Part shown: in pieces, positions 43,563 to 54,869 of the stretch
Position numbering within the stretch: position 1 is the first letter of the stretch
How the letters are laid out: each line of letters starts with the position of its first letter
Assembly (NCBI GenBank): GCA_947471745.1
Contig: CANJKZ010000425.1
Span: forward strand, 1,431,001 to 1,495,000
Direction of reading: 5' to 3'
From: Closterium sp. Naga37s-1
Taxonomy: Eukaryota; Streptophyta; Zygnematophyceae; Desmidiales; Closteriaceae
Length of the DNA stretch: 64,000 nt
Made by a program: the position numbers and the translations under genes
Notes under the pieces: generated by a model
What the model saw: only the letters and a program-made list of their open reading frames with translations
The model's database searches: none
What the model was told of the DNA's origin: nothing

Positions 43563-45737
43563 CTACTCGTTGCGGCCATTATCACTATCGTCATCTTTAC
43601 CATTTCCTGCAAGTGATCGTTCATACAGTGCTTGCACCAGCAGTGCGGAGAACACGAGCCCACTAGCAGCCACCTGCAGCCACTCCTTGGGTTCATGCGT
43701 GACCGCCTGCACTAGAGAGAGCCCTGATATGGCCACAAGAGCAGCATACACCTTGCGACGGAACGGTGATGCAGCCGCCCTTTGATTCGCTGAGAACAGC
43801 TCTGGTACCGCCTTCAGTGCTTGCTCCTTGGGAGAGAGTGCCGCGTTGGACGAGGGCAGCGAATCCACAGATTGAGAGGATGAGGAGGAGGGGGGTGTTT
43901 GAGTGCGGGGCTGCAGCGACGCCGAAGATGACGAGGAGTCACCCGACAAATCAGATCCCCCACTGCTGTACCCACTCGTGCCTGGGCTTGCAGGTTCTGA
44001 GCCGGGTGATCCAGCGGCAGCAGGAGGAGAGGACTCGGAGGGTCGGCGGTAGAGCTGCTTGAAGAAGAGCAGCGAGTTGCGCCTCTCCTCCACGGACTTT
44101 TCAAACTCGTCAAACTCGCGCTCGCTGCGCTCCATGTCCGCCCGCGCTGCTGCCAGCTGCTGCTCAAACTCGTCCGCCTCTGCATCCACCTGCTGCAGCA
44201 CCTGAATGGAAAACAAGGAGGGGGTGAGAAAGCGAGGAGGAGGGGGTTGAGGAGTGCAGGTCAGTAAGACCTCTTGCTTTTCGATCCCAGTTTGGATGAG
44301 AGGACGACACGTTTATGCCTTCGTGTCCTACACAACATGCCATCCAAGAATGAGACCTATGGCACACACATTGACTATCAAGAGGTCTGCTGGGGAAAGA
44401 GAGATAGGTGGGGGAATGCAGTGGACAGGTGACAGAGAGGAGGTTTGAGTGAACAATGCATGCGTTTTTGAAACATGCTCGTGCTCGCCTCACCTTGCTG
44501 CTCGCCTCTTCCATGCCCCGCTTCGCCTCTTCTGCGATCCTTGCATACTCCGCCGATGCTGACTCAGCAATCCCCGTCAGCAGCTGCGTCCTCTCCTCTA
44601 CAAAGGACTCCACGCGAACCTGGAGCACATTCGGGTCAGGGTAACGGGGAATGCAGGATCAGGGATTCGGGTGAGAAGATCAGGGAATCAGGGAGAAAAG
44701 GTGAGGGGATCAAGGGAGAAGATGAGAAAATCAGGGTGAGAAGATCAGAAATCAGGGTGAGAAGATCAGAAATCAGGGTGAGAAGATCAGAAATCAGGGT
44801 GAGAAGATCAGAAATCAGGGTGAGAAGATCAGAAATCAGGGTGAGAAGATCAGAAATCAGGGTGAGAAGATCAGAATTCAGGTTGAGAAGATCAGAAATC
44901 AGGTTGAGAAGATCAGAAATCAGGTTGAGGAGTTCAGAGGAACAAGGCGAGAAGATCAGGGGATCAAATGTGGTAGAAGCCGTTGGGTGTGATGAGAAGA
45001 CTGGGGTGGAGTGAAGGGTTCAGGTGGGTTGAGCAGATAGAGGGAGCGCTGACGGAACTGATAGAAGCAGGGAAATGAAGAAAACAAGCACAAAGGATGC
45101 AGCACATCGTTCAATGAGAAGCATCGCTGCGCACAACGTGACCACACGCGCCTTATCCGATTGCAGCTGGATCAGGTCCGCCAATAGCTGCTGCATCTCC
45201 GCGTCTTTCAATGAGAAGCAGCTATACTCACAATGCGACCACACGGTCAGCATAAGCCGAGCACAATGCGACACGCACCTTATCCGATTGCAGCTGCATC
45301 ATGTCCGCCAACAGCTGCTGCATCTCCGCGTCTCCCGCTGCCCCACCATTCCCGCTCCCCTCCTTCTTCTCGCTACCGTCGCCACTCCGATCGCTCTTCC
45401 CCTGACCGCCTTCGCTCGCTCCGTCACTCCTCGCGCTCACCGAAACGCGCCAGCGGCGAGAAGCTGTTAAGGCTGGCCGGGAAGATGCGAGGCTGCTTCC
45501 GACGCCGTTGAACACGGTGGCATCTGTGATAGGAGCGAAGCTGATCCTGGTGGCTCTGCTCGTGATGCAGTATTGCCTCGCACTACAGGCCGGCGAACGC
45601 GCTTCGGGAAGCCTTGGAAGGATGGGTGCGTATCGTTGATGGGTGTGCGTGGCACGCGCGGCGGGAGCAGAGAGCTGCGCCACTCGAGGAGCCGCCATGA
45701 TTTGCGGAGGTTGCTTGAAAAACGAGGCAGTGGTCAT
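43563..45737 (-). CDS. Plastid-type coiled-coil membrane protein of unknown function
   Basis: Three exons, 45737-45279, 44619-44494 and 44201-43563, join in phase 0 to 407 residues; an internal ATG at 45698 (MAAPRVAQLS) gives 394. The first 100 or so residues are rich in Ala, Ser and Arg with few acids, like a transit peptide. Then follow helical heptad-like segments (AEMQQLLADMMQLQSDK, RTQLLTGIAESASAEYARIA, EADEFEQQLAAARADMERSE, EFEKSVEERRNSLLFF). After a Ser/Pro-rich spacer come two hydrophobic stretches near the C-terminus (KVYAALVAISGLSLVQAV and WLQVAASGLVFSALLVQAL). It looks like a chloroplast membrane protein with a soluble coiled coil. I do not recognise a named family with confidence. 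Confidence 0.75.
44700..44945. repeat. 21-22-bp tandem repeat (GTGAGAAGATCAGAAATCAG)
   Basis: About eleven units inside intron 1 of the plastid-type gene, beginning just beyond exon 2 on its upstream side. Each contains GGTGAGAAG, resembling a splice donor. Confidence 0.93.
45145..45212 (-). repeat. Ghost of the 3' end of exon 1 of the plastid-type gene
   Basis: A copy encoding DAEMQQLLADLIQLQSDK and its donor lies about 90 bases inside intron 1, nearly identical to the real exon end at 45279-45335. Confidence 0.88.
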
Positions 45738-45931
45738 GTAGTTTGCACAGTCCCCAAGGGTACTGGTTCAGGAGGTGGAAAGGACATCAGCAGAATTGAG
45801 TGAAGTGTAGCTAAGAATGTTCATATGTTTCTATAGCGTGCTTGCAGTCATCATACGTTACTTCAGAAAACATTGACACGAACAAAGAGGATGGAACAAC
45901 TCCCTGAAGGAAAAACGACGGCACAAAACTG

Positions 45932-45956
45932 TGCTGTGAGCGTGGATCGAACACGC

Positions 45957-45999
<43 letters not shown>

Positions 46000-46004
46000 C
46001 CCGC
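45932..46004 (-). tRNA. tRNA-Phe (GAA)
   Basis: A 73-nt cloverleaf read on the minus strand: acceptor GCGGGGA, D arm GCTCAGTTGGGAGAGC, anticodon stem TCAGA/TCTGA with loop CTGAAGA (anticodon GAA), and T arm GCGTG-TTCGATC-CACGC. There is no intron. T runs just downstream can stop Pol III. The 3' acceptor strand is TCACAGC, so pairs 3-70 (G-A) and 5-68 (G-A) are mismatched. From memory the 5-68 mismatch is normal in plant tRNA-Phe, but the 3-70 one is not. Confidence 0.93.
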
Positions 46005-46171
46005 TTGGAATTTTGCGCATTGTTTTAATAAAAATATCATATCTATAGTTACTTAGTTCGTCAGACTTAGTCTCGGATTACCTTGTTGTCCTTTTACTGT
46101 CTTTTCGGAGCTCCTCCCTCGATTTATACCTCTCCGTCCCCATCGTTCTCCGCAAATCAGTCGTCGCGGCC

Positions 46172-48420
46172 ATGCCACGGTATGCTCCACTCTTCTCTCC
46201 TAGTTAGGGTTGGAATCTCGAGGTTCAGACTTCCAACTCATTTAGGGTTGAGTTAAGTAAAATTAATTACTTCGAGGTGACGTTAAAATTCTGCCTCCGT
46301 CGCCGATCCCCTGTTTTTTTTCGAAGCGTTTTTCCTCAGCGATGCCGTTATCCGCGCTGGCGTCAAACGCTCTGAGAGCTCGCTAACGCTCACGCTTATC
46401 TGATTGCCAGTGCCTCCTGGGTCGTTCCTTTCTCTTCTGCGTTTCTCTCCCCTCCCCCCCTCGCTCTCCTTCATTTTCTCGCTCCCACTACTAGTTCGCC
46501 CCTGACTAGTTTGTGCTCTCTCCCGCCCTTTCCTCCTTCCCCCTCCCGGTGTTCCCGTCTTTCGACCGTGTCGTCTTGAACCGCAGATACTATTGCGATT
46601 ATTGCGACACGTACTTAACTCACGACTCGGTAAGAGTCACACGCGTGCTTTGTGGCCCTCTCTCCTTCTCCCAGCCCTCCTCTTGTCTTGTCCTCAGCTC
46701 CCCTTTTTCACATCTCCTCTTCTTCCTTCCCATCCCCTCCCCTTCTTCGCATCCCCTTCCCTTCTTCGCATCCCCTTCCCTTCTTCCTATCCCCTCCCCT
46801 TCTTCTCATCCCCTCTCCTTCTTCCCATCCCCGCCCCTTCTTCCATTTTCCTCTCCTTCTTCCCATCCCCGCCCCTTCTTCCATTTTCCTCTCCTTCTTC
46901 CCATCCCTTCCCCTCCTCCCCATCCCCTCCCTTCCTCCCATCTTCTCCCCTTCGTCCCATCCCCTTTCCTGACTCCAGTCTCCTAGTGTCCACCATCCGC
47001 ACACCTTATCACCCTTTTCTTTCCTTCCCCATCGTTCTCCACCTCCTCGCTTGCCGCTTATCTTCCACCCCTTCCCGCACCCGTCACTGCACGTATTTCA
47101 TCAGCCTATCTCCACTCCCGAACGCCTGCTGGCATGCTGTCTTCTCTGCACTCTCCTGCATCCCCTTGCACTCGCCTTGCACCCCTCAAAGTCTCTCCCT
47201 TGCGACCTCCTATATCCGCCCTGCGCTCCCCAATCTCTCCCCTCTGTGCCCCGACCGATCCCTCCCCTTGGCACAGCCGTCTGTGAGGAAACAACACAAT
47301 GCCGGCTACAAGCACAAGGTGAGGGATACAAGCACAAGGTGAGGGATACGAGCACAAGGTGAGGGATACGAGCACAAGGTGAGGGATACAAGCACAAGGT
47401 GAGGGATAGAAGCACAAGGTGAGGGATACAAGCACAAGGTGAGGGATAGAAGCACAAGGTGAGGGATACAAGCACAAGGTGAGGGATACAAGCACAAGGT
47501 GAGGGATAGAAGGGTAGCTTCAACATGCAGCATGCAGTGTTCCTGGTGGCAGCACAGGCGTGAGACGAGGGCTGGCTGTGTGCATGCTCATAGGCACCGA
47601 TGCTCGTCTGCTCTCTACTCAAGTGCTCGTTTGAGACGAGAGTGTACTGAATTTTTGTTCCCGCACTTGAGTACACTCTCACGTTGGCCCCAACCCCTGT
47701 CACTTCTCATGCCAAGCGAATTGCATGCACTCGTGCTCACAGTCACTACGTCCCTTCCGACGCCGCTTTACCCAACTTACATTTGCTCTTCAATCTCCTC
47801 CCCCCCCTCTCCCCTCTCCCTCCCTTCCTTCCCCAGAGCCTCACTTCCTCTTCTTCCACGGTCCACCGCCCCTGCCCACCCCTCCTTTCCCTCCTCTCCC
47901 CCCACCAGGCGAACGTGCGCCCATACTACCAGCAGTACGAGGAGGAGCAGACGCAGTCCCTCATATACCAGCGCATTCATCCCCTTCCCCTTTCCTCTCC
48001 CTTCCCCTTTTCTCTCCCTGCCCACCTCCTGCCCCCCAACCCACCCACCAGGCCAACGTGCGCACGTACTACCAGCAGTATGAGGAGGAGCAGACACAGT
48101 CCCTCATAGACCAGCGCATCCGCGACCACCTCGGCTCCGTCCCCATCGGCTCCGGCCTTCCCATTGGGGCCGCCGCTGCAGCAGCAGCAGCCGGCGGCGG
48201 CGCTGCCCCCGGAGGGTTCCCCCAGCAGCTGCTGCGGCCAGGCATGCCGCCCATGGGCCTGCCGGGTATGCCGGGCATGGGTGGGATGCCGGGGATGCTG
48301 TTTGGCATGCCGGGTGGGGCTGGACGGGGGGCGGTGCTGCCGCTGCCGGGGCAGTTCTTTGACGTGCAGGGCATGCGGCCGCCCATGGGTGGCATGATGC
48401 TCATGCGGCCCTCTAGATGA
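46172..48420 (+). CDS. U1C: U1 small nuclear ribonucleoprotein C (U1-C)
   Basis: Exons 46172-46179, 46587-46629, 47277-47318 and 48052-48420 join in phase to 153 residues. The N-terminal zinc finger is complete: MPRYYCDYCDTYLTHDS, PSVRKQHNAGYKH, with the two Cys and two His. It is followed by ANVRTYYQQYEEEQTQSLID, then a Gly/Pro/Met-rich tail ending RPPMGGMMLMRPSR, typical of plant U1-C. U1-C sits in the U1 snRNP and stabilises pairing of U1 RNA with the 5' splice site. The first exon carries only eight coding bases. The exon 3 end, with its donor, is tandemly multiplied, and exon 4 has a truncated ghost upstream. Confidence 0.96.
46715..46975. repeat. CCCCTTCTTCCCAT-type pyrimidine repeat
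   Basis: Fifteen or more degenerate 14-17-base units such as CCCATCCCCTTCCCTTCTTC in intron 2 of the U1-C gene, an almost pure pyrimidine sense strand. Confidence 0.85.
47307..47508 (+). repeat. 20-bp tandem array of splice donors from U1-C exon 3
   Basis: Ten AGCACAAGGTGAGGGA cores at a strict 20-base period (47311, 47331 ... 47491). The first is the real exon 3 end (YKHK) and its donor AAG/GTGAGG; nine donor-bearing copies follow. Reading past the first donor meets an in-frame TGA at the second unit (AGG TGA), so only the first donor is productive. Confidence 0.97.
47909..47975 (+). repeat. Ghost of U1-C exon 4 start
   Basis: CCACCAG acceptor plus codons for ANVRPYYQQYEEEQTQSLIYQRI, then divergence; the real exon begins at 48052. 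Confidence 0.93.
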
Positions 48421-49813
48421 CCGCAGCGCTGCTCCCTGGGCCGTTCAGGGGTGGCTGGTGTTGTGGGGAGGGGAGGGGAGGGAGGGGAGGGGGGGGATGG
48501 GAGGGGAAGGTAGAGGGAGGGGTCAGGTAGGTGGAAGGGAGGTGGAGGGGAGATAGGAGGGGGAGTACCATGTGGTTTGCTATAGTTGGTTGGCCAGCCA
48601 AGCCTTGGGTGCTGCTGGTATGAGGCTGTCCTTGATGCTGATGCTGCTGTGACTGCAACCATGAAAGGGATGGTGCTGGTGATGGTTTCAGGGTGACAAA
48701 GGAGGTGTGTGGGGAGGGGGAGTGGGCTGGGAGGGAGAGGAATGGGATGTGGATGTGTCTGGGACAACCGACGGCACATACAGGTGTACTAGAGGCTGGG
48801 CAACAGCTGTGTTGTGTGCATATGTTTATCAGCTCGTTATGGTCTCCAGTACAGTACAATAACAGTACGACACGATGGTGCCAGAGTGCTGCATATTCAT
48901 CACGGTCGCAGTCACACAAGAGTGACCACGAATATCTGTGGTCCAATGTGTCTGGCTGTGATGTGATTCCACTCCAGTAGCTCCCTGACCTGACCTTCCA
49001 GCTGGATATCTAAACATTTTATTCTTACCGTATGTTGCCGTCATGTGTGTGGTCTAGCCTTTTCTGCACACCCTTCTATCACTCTGTTTTGCTGCTCTAC
49101 GGTATGTATGTTGTTTCATCATGAGCTGGCTGGCGGCTGGTTGGTGAGATGTGTTGCACTGGCATGACATGTCACCCAACCAAACTTAGCAAACCCCAGC
49201 AGCAGCCCTCTCAAGCCTGTGTTCAGCTGAGGAACTGTGGATAGTTTTCACATGTTACCATGCTGACCAGCAGAACGACTTGACATGGTAGCATATTTGT
49301 TCTCAGGCGTTTGCTTGCTGGTATCATCTGATGTCTAGGAGGATGCTTCCACGAGTGGAAGGTGTTTTACGGGCCACGGGGTTTCCTCATACGGTAGCAG
49401 CGCCCAACACCAACACCCTTTCTTTTGAGAATTCTCAAAAGCAACTCCAACGAAGTCCAACACCCTTTCCCCTGAAGATTGGCAACACGAGCAAGGTGGT
49501 AGGGGTGTATTTTGTGATGCCGCTCACTGCAACCATTTTTCAAGCTACTTTTCAGCGAGTTCACTCACTATGGTTTCAAGGAATTTCAAGATTCGGATTC
49601 ATTACCCAACCAACGTCCATACAAGCATCATCAACCCTGTTTATTCCTACACGCATGCCTCACCCTCGTTACCCATCACCTCCCAACACGTCTCTAACCC
49701 CTCTACCACCGCCGTTCCGCCTAACAATCCCCAGCCCTGCACATATCCACGTGTCTGGCACAACCGCATGCGTGTGTGTGAGAGTGCACCCGGCAGCAGG
49801 CAGCAGCGAGTGG
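48421..49813. other. Gene-free interval
   Basis: 3' flanks of U1-C (plus strand) and of the secreted-protein gene (minus strand). No gene was seen. The palindrome CTTTTGAGAATTCTCAAAAG lies at 49422-49441 between two copies of CCAACACCCTTTC. Confidence 0.6.
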
Positions 49814-50365
49814 TTAGTACGGCTTTTCATCCCAGGCCCAGGAGCGCCAGTTGTTGCCGAGGTAAGGCGGCTCGGGGTTCCAGTTCCAGGGGCGGCCGTT
49901 GACCTTGCCGCCGGGCGGCACGTACCCGTTGCCCACGAAGAGCTCCTTGAAGCGCCCGCGGATGTTGGAGATGTAGCACAGCTGCCGGCCGTCGCCGCGG
50001 TACGGCTGGCGCGCGCAGCGCATGAGCTCGGTTACCCAGGAGCTGTACCCCACCGACTCCAGCCACTTGTTTCCGAATGCCATGCGCCCGAACGCCGCCG
50101 GGTGGGGGCCCGGGCACGTGGCGCCGATGCTCATGTTGTACTTGGGCTCCCAGTAGATTCCCACATCCAACACGTCTATGGCCGCGCACACGCACGTGTA
50201 CCGGAACCACATGCCGTAGTCGCTGTTCTTGTCACATTCGAACGGCTTGGTCAGGTCACTGCCCGCGATCGCCTCCGCGCCCAGCTTCCCCCCGCCCAGC
50301 CCGCCGAGGCTCACTGCCACCACCACCGCGCACAGCAGCACCACGCGCGTGCTCCGCAGCCCCAT
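49814..50365 (-). CDS. Small secreted cysteine-containing protein of unknown family
   Basis: A single exon of 183 residues. I chose the ATG at 50365 because it starts a clear signal peptide (MGLRSTRVVLLCAVVVAVSL, followed by a Gly-rich segment). The mature part has six cysteines (ECDKNSD, YTCVCAA, GATCPGP, MRCARQP, QLCYIS). It has many aromatic residues and a Trp-rich tail (RPWNWNPEPPYLG then NNWRSWAWDEKPY). There is no transmembrane segment after the signal and no GPI-type tail. It could be an apoplastic or wall protein or a small enzyme; I recognise no family. It is divergently arranged with CDC6. Confidence 0.8.
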   Translation of the reverse strand: MGLRSTRVVLLCAVVVAVSLGGLGGGKLGAEAIAGSDLTKPFECDKNSDYGMWFRYTCVCAAIDVLDVGIYWEPKYNMSIGATCPGPHPAAFGRMAFGNKWLESVGYSSWVTELMRCARQPYRGDGRQLCYISNIRGRFKELFVGNGYVPPGGKVNGRPWNWNPEPPYLGNNWRSWAWDEKPY

Positions 50366-51403
50366 GATAGCTGGGCCGACGCAAAGACAGCAGTACCACA
50401 GACGGAAGATCTGGTAAGAAATTGTTAATTTCTGAGAGGGTGTTGATGTAAGCTGTTTCACGGATCTGAAATCCGAGGTACTAGGAGAGAGGAAAGCAGA
50501 ACTCGCAGTCGAGTGATGGAATGAGGGTTTCGGCGCTGGTCCTTATACCTGAGGGCCAGCCCGATTCATGCATGTGTGAGTCAAAATGTCAATTTCTGGA
50601 ATCACAAACCTCCGAACCGCACATGCAGTTTCGGCAACTCCAGTTGGTCAGCGGAGGTTGCGCGGTTGGGACGGTTGATCTTCTGTTTTGCTGCTTCATG
50701 GGTGCGCGTGGCGCTCGCTCTCTGCTATTGGCTGTTTGAATTTCGCCTAAAGTCGCACAGGCTGTAATGTTACGCTGAGTGATATAACTTACATGTATGA
50801 ATACATAGCTTCTGAATAATGAAGATTGCCTGATTTCTCAACTCAACTTGTGCAATGGTAAAACGATAGCGGGTTATTTTCTAGGCTTCGCCAGCTGTTT
50901 GTAACGGTAGCTCACGAAAGTGGCACCACAGTGCTCTCTCGAGGAAAGGCGGGATTCCACCAAGGCGTGGGGAATACCAAGGGGGAATGAGTACAGGTGG
51001 CAGAAAGCAAGGAAGGTGGAGGAACAAAAACCAAGGCAAGTGAAACCAACGAGGCAGGATCAGTACTTGAATACTTGGATATCACAACGGGAAGCAGCCA
51101 GGTCAGGGTTCAGAATAGAGTATTACGCTGGATCATAGCTTGTTGTCAAGCGATATCGCAGCACCACTGAGTGACGACGGCGTCAACAGCCGCAGCAGTG
51201 TGTTTGACGTTCAAGCTTGCTGGCAGCCGTATCTTGCGCCTCCAGCATTTTCGCACGTATCGCATATCAGTGTCGTTGGTCGGTCGGACTCAATTTGTAC
51301 TCTTTCCCTTCGCTTCCGCGTCGTTCGACCGCTATTGGCTCCACGCCTCGCTGCTTCTAGGCTCATTGTCGATTTGAGCCTTGATATTGCCATTGCCTGT
51401 CGC
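50366..51403. promoter_or_regulatory. Divergent intergenic region between the secreted-protein gene and CDC6
   Basis: About 1 kb with no other gene supported. It must hold the promoters of both neighbours; no specific binding site could be assigned with confidence. Confidence 0.5.
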
Positions 51404-54400
51404 ATGGGGCCGGACGACAAAGTGCGCGACACTCGATCGCAGTCGCTTTCAAACGTCGCACGACCCATTCCGACCGCAGTCGCGCGATGCCTGGATCGTG
51501 TGCGACAGTCATTACAAGTTACCTTCAAGGATTTTGTCGCAGACGGCCGCCAGTGCAAAAACAGCGACGCGAGCGACGCAGTCGACGACAGCTGCGGGCT
51601 TGTTCAGATTCGCTGCCGCGACGCGCAGCGAGATCAGATCGTCGCATTTTGTCGTGACCATGCGACTACAGCCCGCGCGGGCAGCCTATACGTTTGCGGC
51701 TGCCCGGGAACAGGAAAGTCCTTGATGTTGTCGCAGGTGGCGAAGGAGGTGTCGACGTGGACCAATGCGGCCGGCGAGGTGAGCCCATGGAGTGGCGAAT
51801 CAGTGACGCGAGGCCAGTCCATGGAATGCCGCGTCAGTGACGCGAGCACGCACGCAACCTTTTGACTGCTCTTACAAAGCATCATCCTTCCTCTCTCCGC
51901 AACAATGAGTCGTCACTGAGTCATCATCACTGCCCCTATTGCTCCATCGCCTTCACACATTCATTCACCCTTTGCCGTCACTCACCCTGCTCCTGTCACT
52001 CCATTCAAATCACCCCAAGCACTCATTCGTCCTCATGTGCCCGGCGTTCAACCCGTCATTCACTCTGTCCTCGGCAGCTCCTGTGCGTGCCGGTGTACGT
52101 CAACTGCATGGCGCTCACCGACCCCGCCAACCTCTTCCCCCAGGTGACGCCCGCTCATTCTCTGCCCCTCCTTCGCCCCCCGTTTGTAGTCTGCTGCTCC
52201 TCTCACGCGCTCATAAACGCACTACTCCTTGTCTCTCTTTCTCCACACCTCCTCACATTCCCCACATTCCAAGCTCTCGACTTGTGTCGCCTTGTGCCTT
52301 CGTGAGCCCCCCCCCCCCCCCCCCCCCCCCTTTTCCCATTTCTTCACTTCCCCTTCCCCTTCTCTCGGCTTGTGCTGTCTTGTGTCTTCTCTCATTCCCC
52401 TTGTTGAGCCTCCTTCTATCCCTCCCCTTCCCCGTCCCACCGCTCTCCTCACACCCCGCGCGCGCCTCAGATGGAGCGCGCCATAGAAGCAGCACAGGCT
52501 GCGCACCACTCCTCACCCTCTAACCACGGCGGGCGGAAGGGCGGGCGGCAGCGAGGGGGCACAGGACGAGCGCGGACGAGCGGGGATGGCGAAGGGGCGA
52601 GAGAGGCGGTGCTGTCGCTGCTGCAGCAGGAGGTGCAGGAGGAGCGGGCGGAGCAAGCGGAGGGGATCGAGTCGCGGTTGGTTGAGGGCGAGGGTGCGAG
52701 GGATGCAACTGAGGAGGCGCGGTCTTCAGGGGAGGATGATGACGTGGTGGAAGTGGTGGCAGCAGACGCACGGCAAGCAGGGGCTGCAGGGCAGGCAGGG
52801 GGCGCACGGCAGGAAGGTGATGCAGGGCCGCGCTCCGCAGGGCCGCGCTCTGCAGGGAAGGGACGAGTGACGCGGGGGACAGGAGGTGGCAGAAGCGGGG
52901 AGAAGGATGGCGGAGGAGCAAGGAGAGTGCTGCGGCTGAGGGAGGGAGAGGGGGGGAAGGGGCAGGCCGGCGGGAGAGCCAATGCTGGTGGTGACAAGCG
53001 GTGTGGTGATGGGGGCACGGGCAAGTGTGATGGAAGCAGTGGTGGTGGCAAGGGTGGGAGGAAACCCATGATGTGAGTCCGCCCTCTCTTCCTCTGCATC
53101 AGACCTCCATCCGAGTCAGCCCTCCCTTCTTCTCTTCCTCTGCATTAGACCTCCATCTGAGTCAACCCTCCCTTCTTCTCTTCCTCTCTTCCTCGTCATC
53201 TGGCTCAGTCCTCCGTTGTCATCCACACAAATCGTATCACACGCACTGAGGTGGTTTTTGAGGCGCCTCAAAAACTGGCTCAGTCCTCCGTTGCCGTCCT
53301 CATAAATCGTATCACACCAGCACGTTCGCCGCTCATGTGCCGTCTGTCTGTGTCTCCCCGAACTATGCCATGCTCCTCTTGAAACCTCATTTCGTTTCTT
53401 CTGTTGTGTCCTGTGTGTGATGTGTGCGTGCTGTGCGTGCTGTGCATGCTGTGTGTGTGGTGTGTGCATGGCATGGCATGGCATGGCGTGCATCAGTCTG
53501 GTGGTGGCGGACGAGGTGGATCAGCTGGTGAGGGGCAAAGACACCTCCGTGCTCACAGACCTCTTCCTCCTGCCCTCCCTCCACGCCCACTCGCGCTGCA
53601 TCCTCATCGGTCGGTCACTGCTACCCTCTCGCTGCTCATTGCTGCATCCTCATTCCGCAGTGCTACATCTTCATTGCTCAGCATTACATATGTATTGCTC
53701 ACTGCTACATCCTCCTTGAGCCCAACTCAGTGACTCACTCCGCTGTACACCCCGTGCCACTCCTCGCCCCCAAACGTCCTCCCCCAACAGGCATATCGAA
53801 CTCTATTCATCTAATCGACTCCCTGCTGCCACACCTCTCTCGGCCCAACTCAATGTGCGCTTCCTTCTTTCCCCTTTCTCTACCGCCCTTTCCCCCCCTT
53901 CTCTCTCTGCCCTCCCTTCCCTCCCTACCCTCGCTGCACTTCTCTCCTTCCCTTCCATCCCAGCCCTCCCTACCTCTCTTTCATGCTTTTGTTTTCTTCG
54001 TTCAGATTTCACTCTGCTCTGACCGTCTCCTGCAATCTTACCCTCCCGCTCACTTGTTTGTCTCTCACCAAGACACTTCATGCTGCTCACCCGCGACTCG
54101 CCACCTCTCTTTTCCTTTTCTGCCTCTCAGGGGAGTGACAGCACGCCCAACGCTGCTGCCGTTCCCAGCATACGATCGCAATCAAATCTACGAGATCCTC
54201 TCTCAAAGGCTCCAGGTATGCGCCGGCCAGTTTGCCCACCTGTTCGCCGTACCACCACATGTCCCCCAGTCCTCTCATCGCCATCCTACCTCTGTGTGCG
54301 TCGCTCACCCGCCTACTCCCTCGCTCCCCTCCCCTTGCTTTCCTCATCCCCCTGCTGCCTTCCCCCCAACTTCCATGCTTCGCTCACCCCCTTGCTGCCG

Positions 54401-54787
54401 CGCCCCTCTGTGTGTGTTCCACTTGGGCAGGCTGCTGGAGGGATGCCAGTAGGAGCAGCAGCGCGTGGGGCAGCAGTGGAGGCAGGGGCACAGGAGAGCG
54501 CTTGCACGTCGTTCTACTTTGACCCCATGGCGCTGCATCTCTGTGCTCGGGTGCCTTGCTCTCCCACCCACTACTTGACAAGCCAAGCCATATCGCCACA
54601 GTGCTGCTTGTGTTGGTTTCATCCTTCATCCCTGTCCTTATCAAATTCCAACAACCTTTCTCGCGCCACCCTCTCCTCTCTTTGACGATATTTCTCCTGT
54701 CCTCTCCCCTCCTATCCTCTCCTCATTTCTTCCTTCCGTTCTCGGCCATTTTGTGTGGGCCTTTGCGCGCCTGTGTGCGTGTGCATG

Positions 54788-54869
<82 letters not shown>

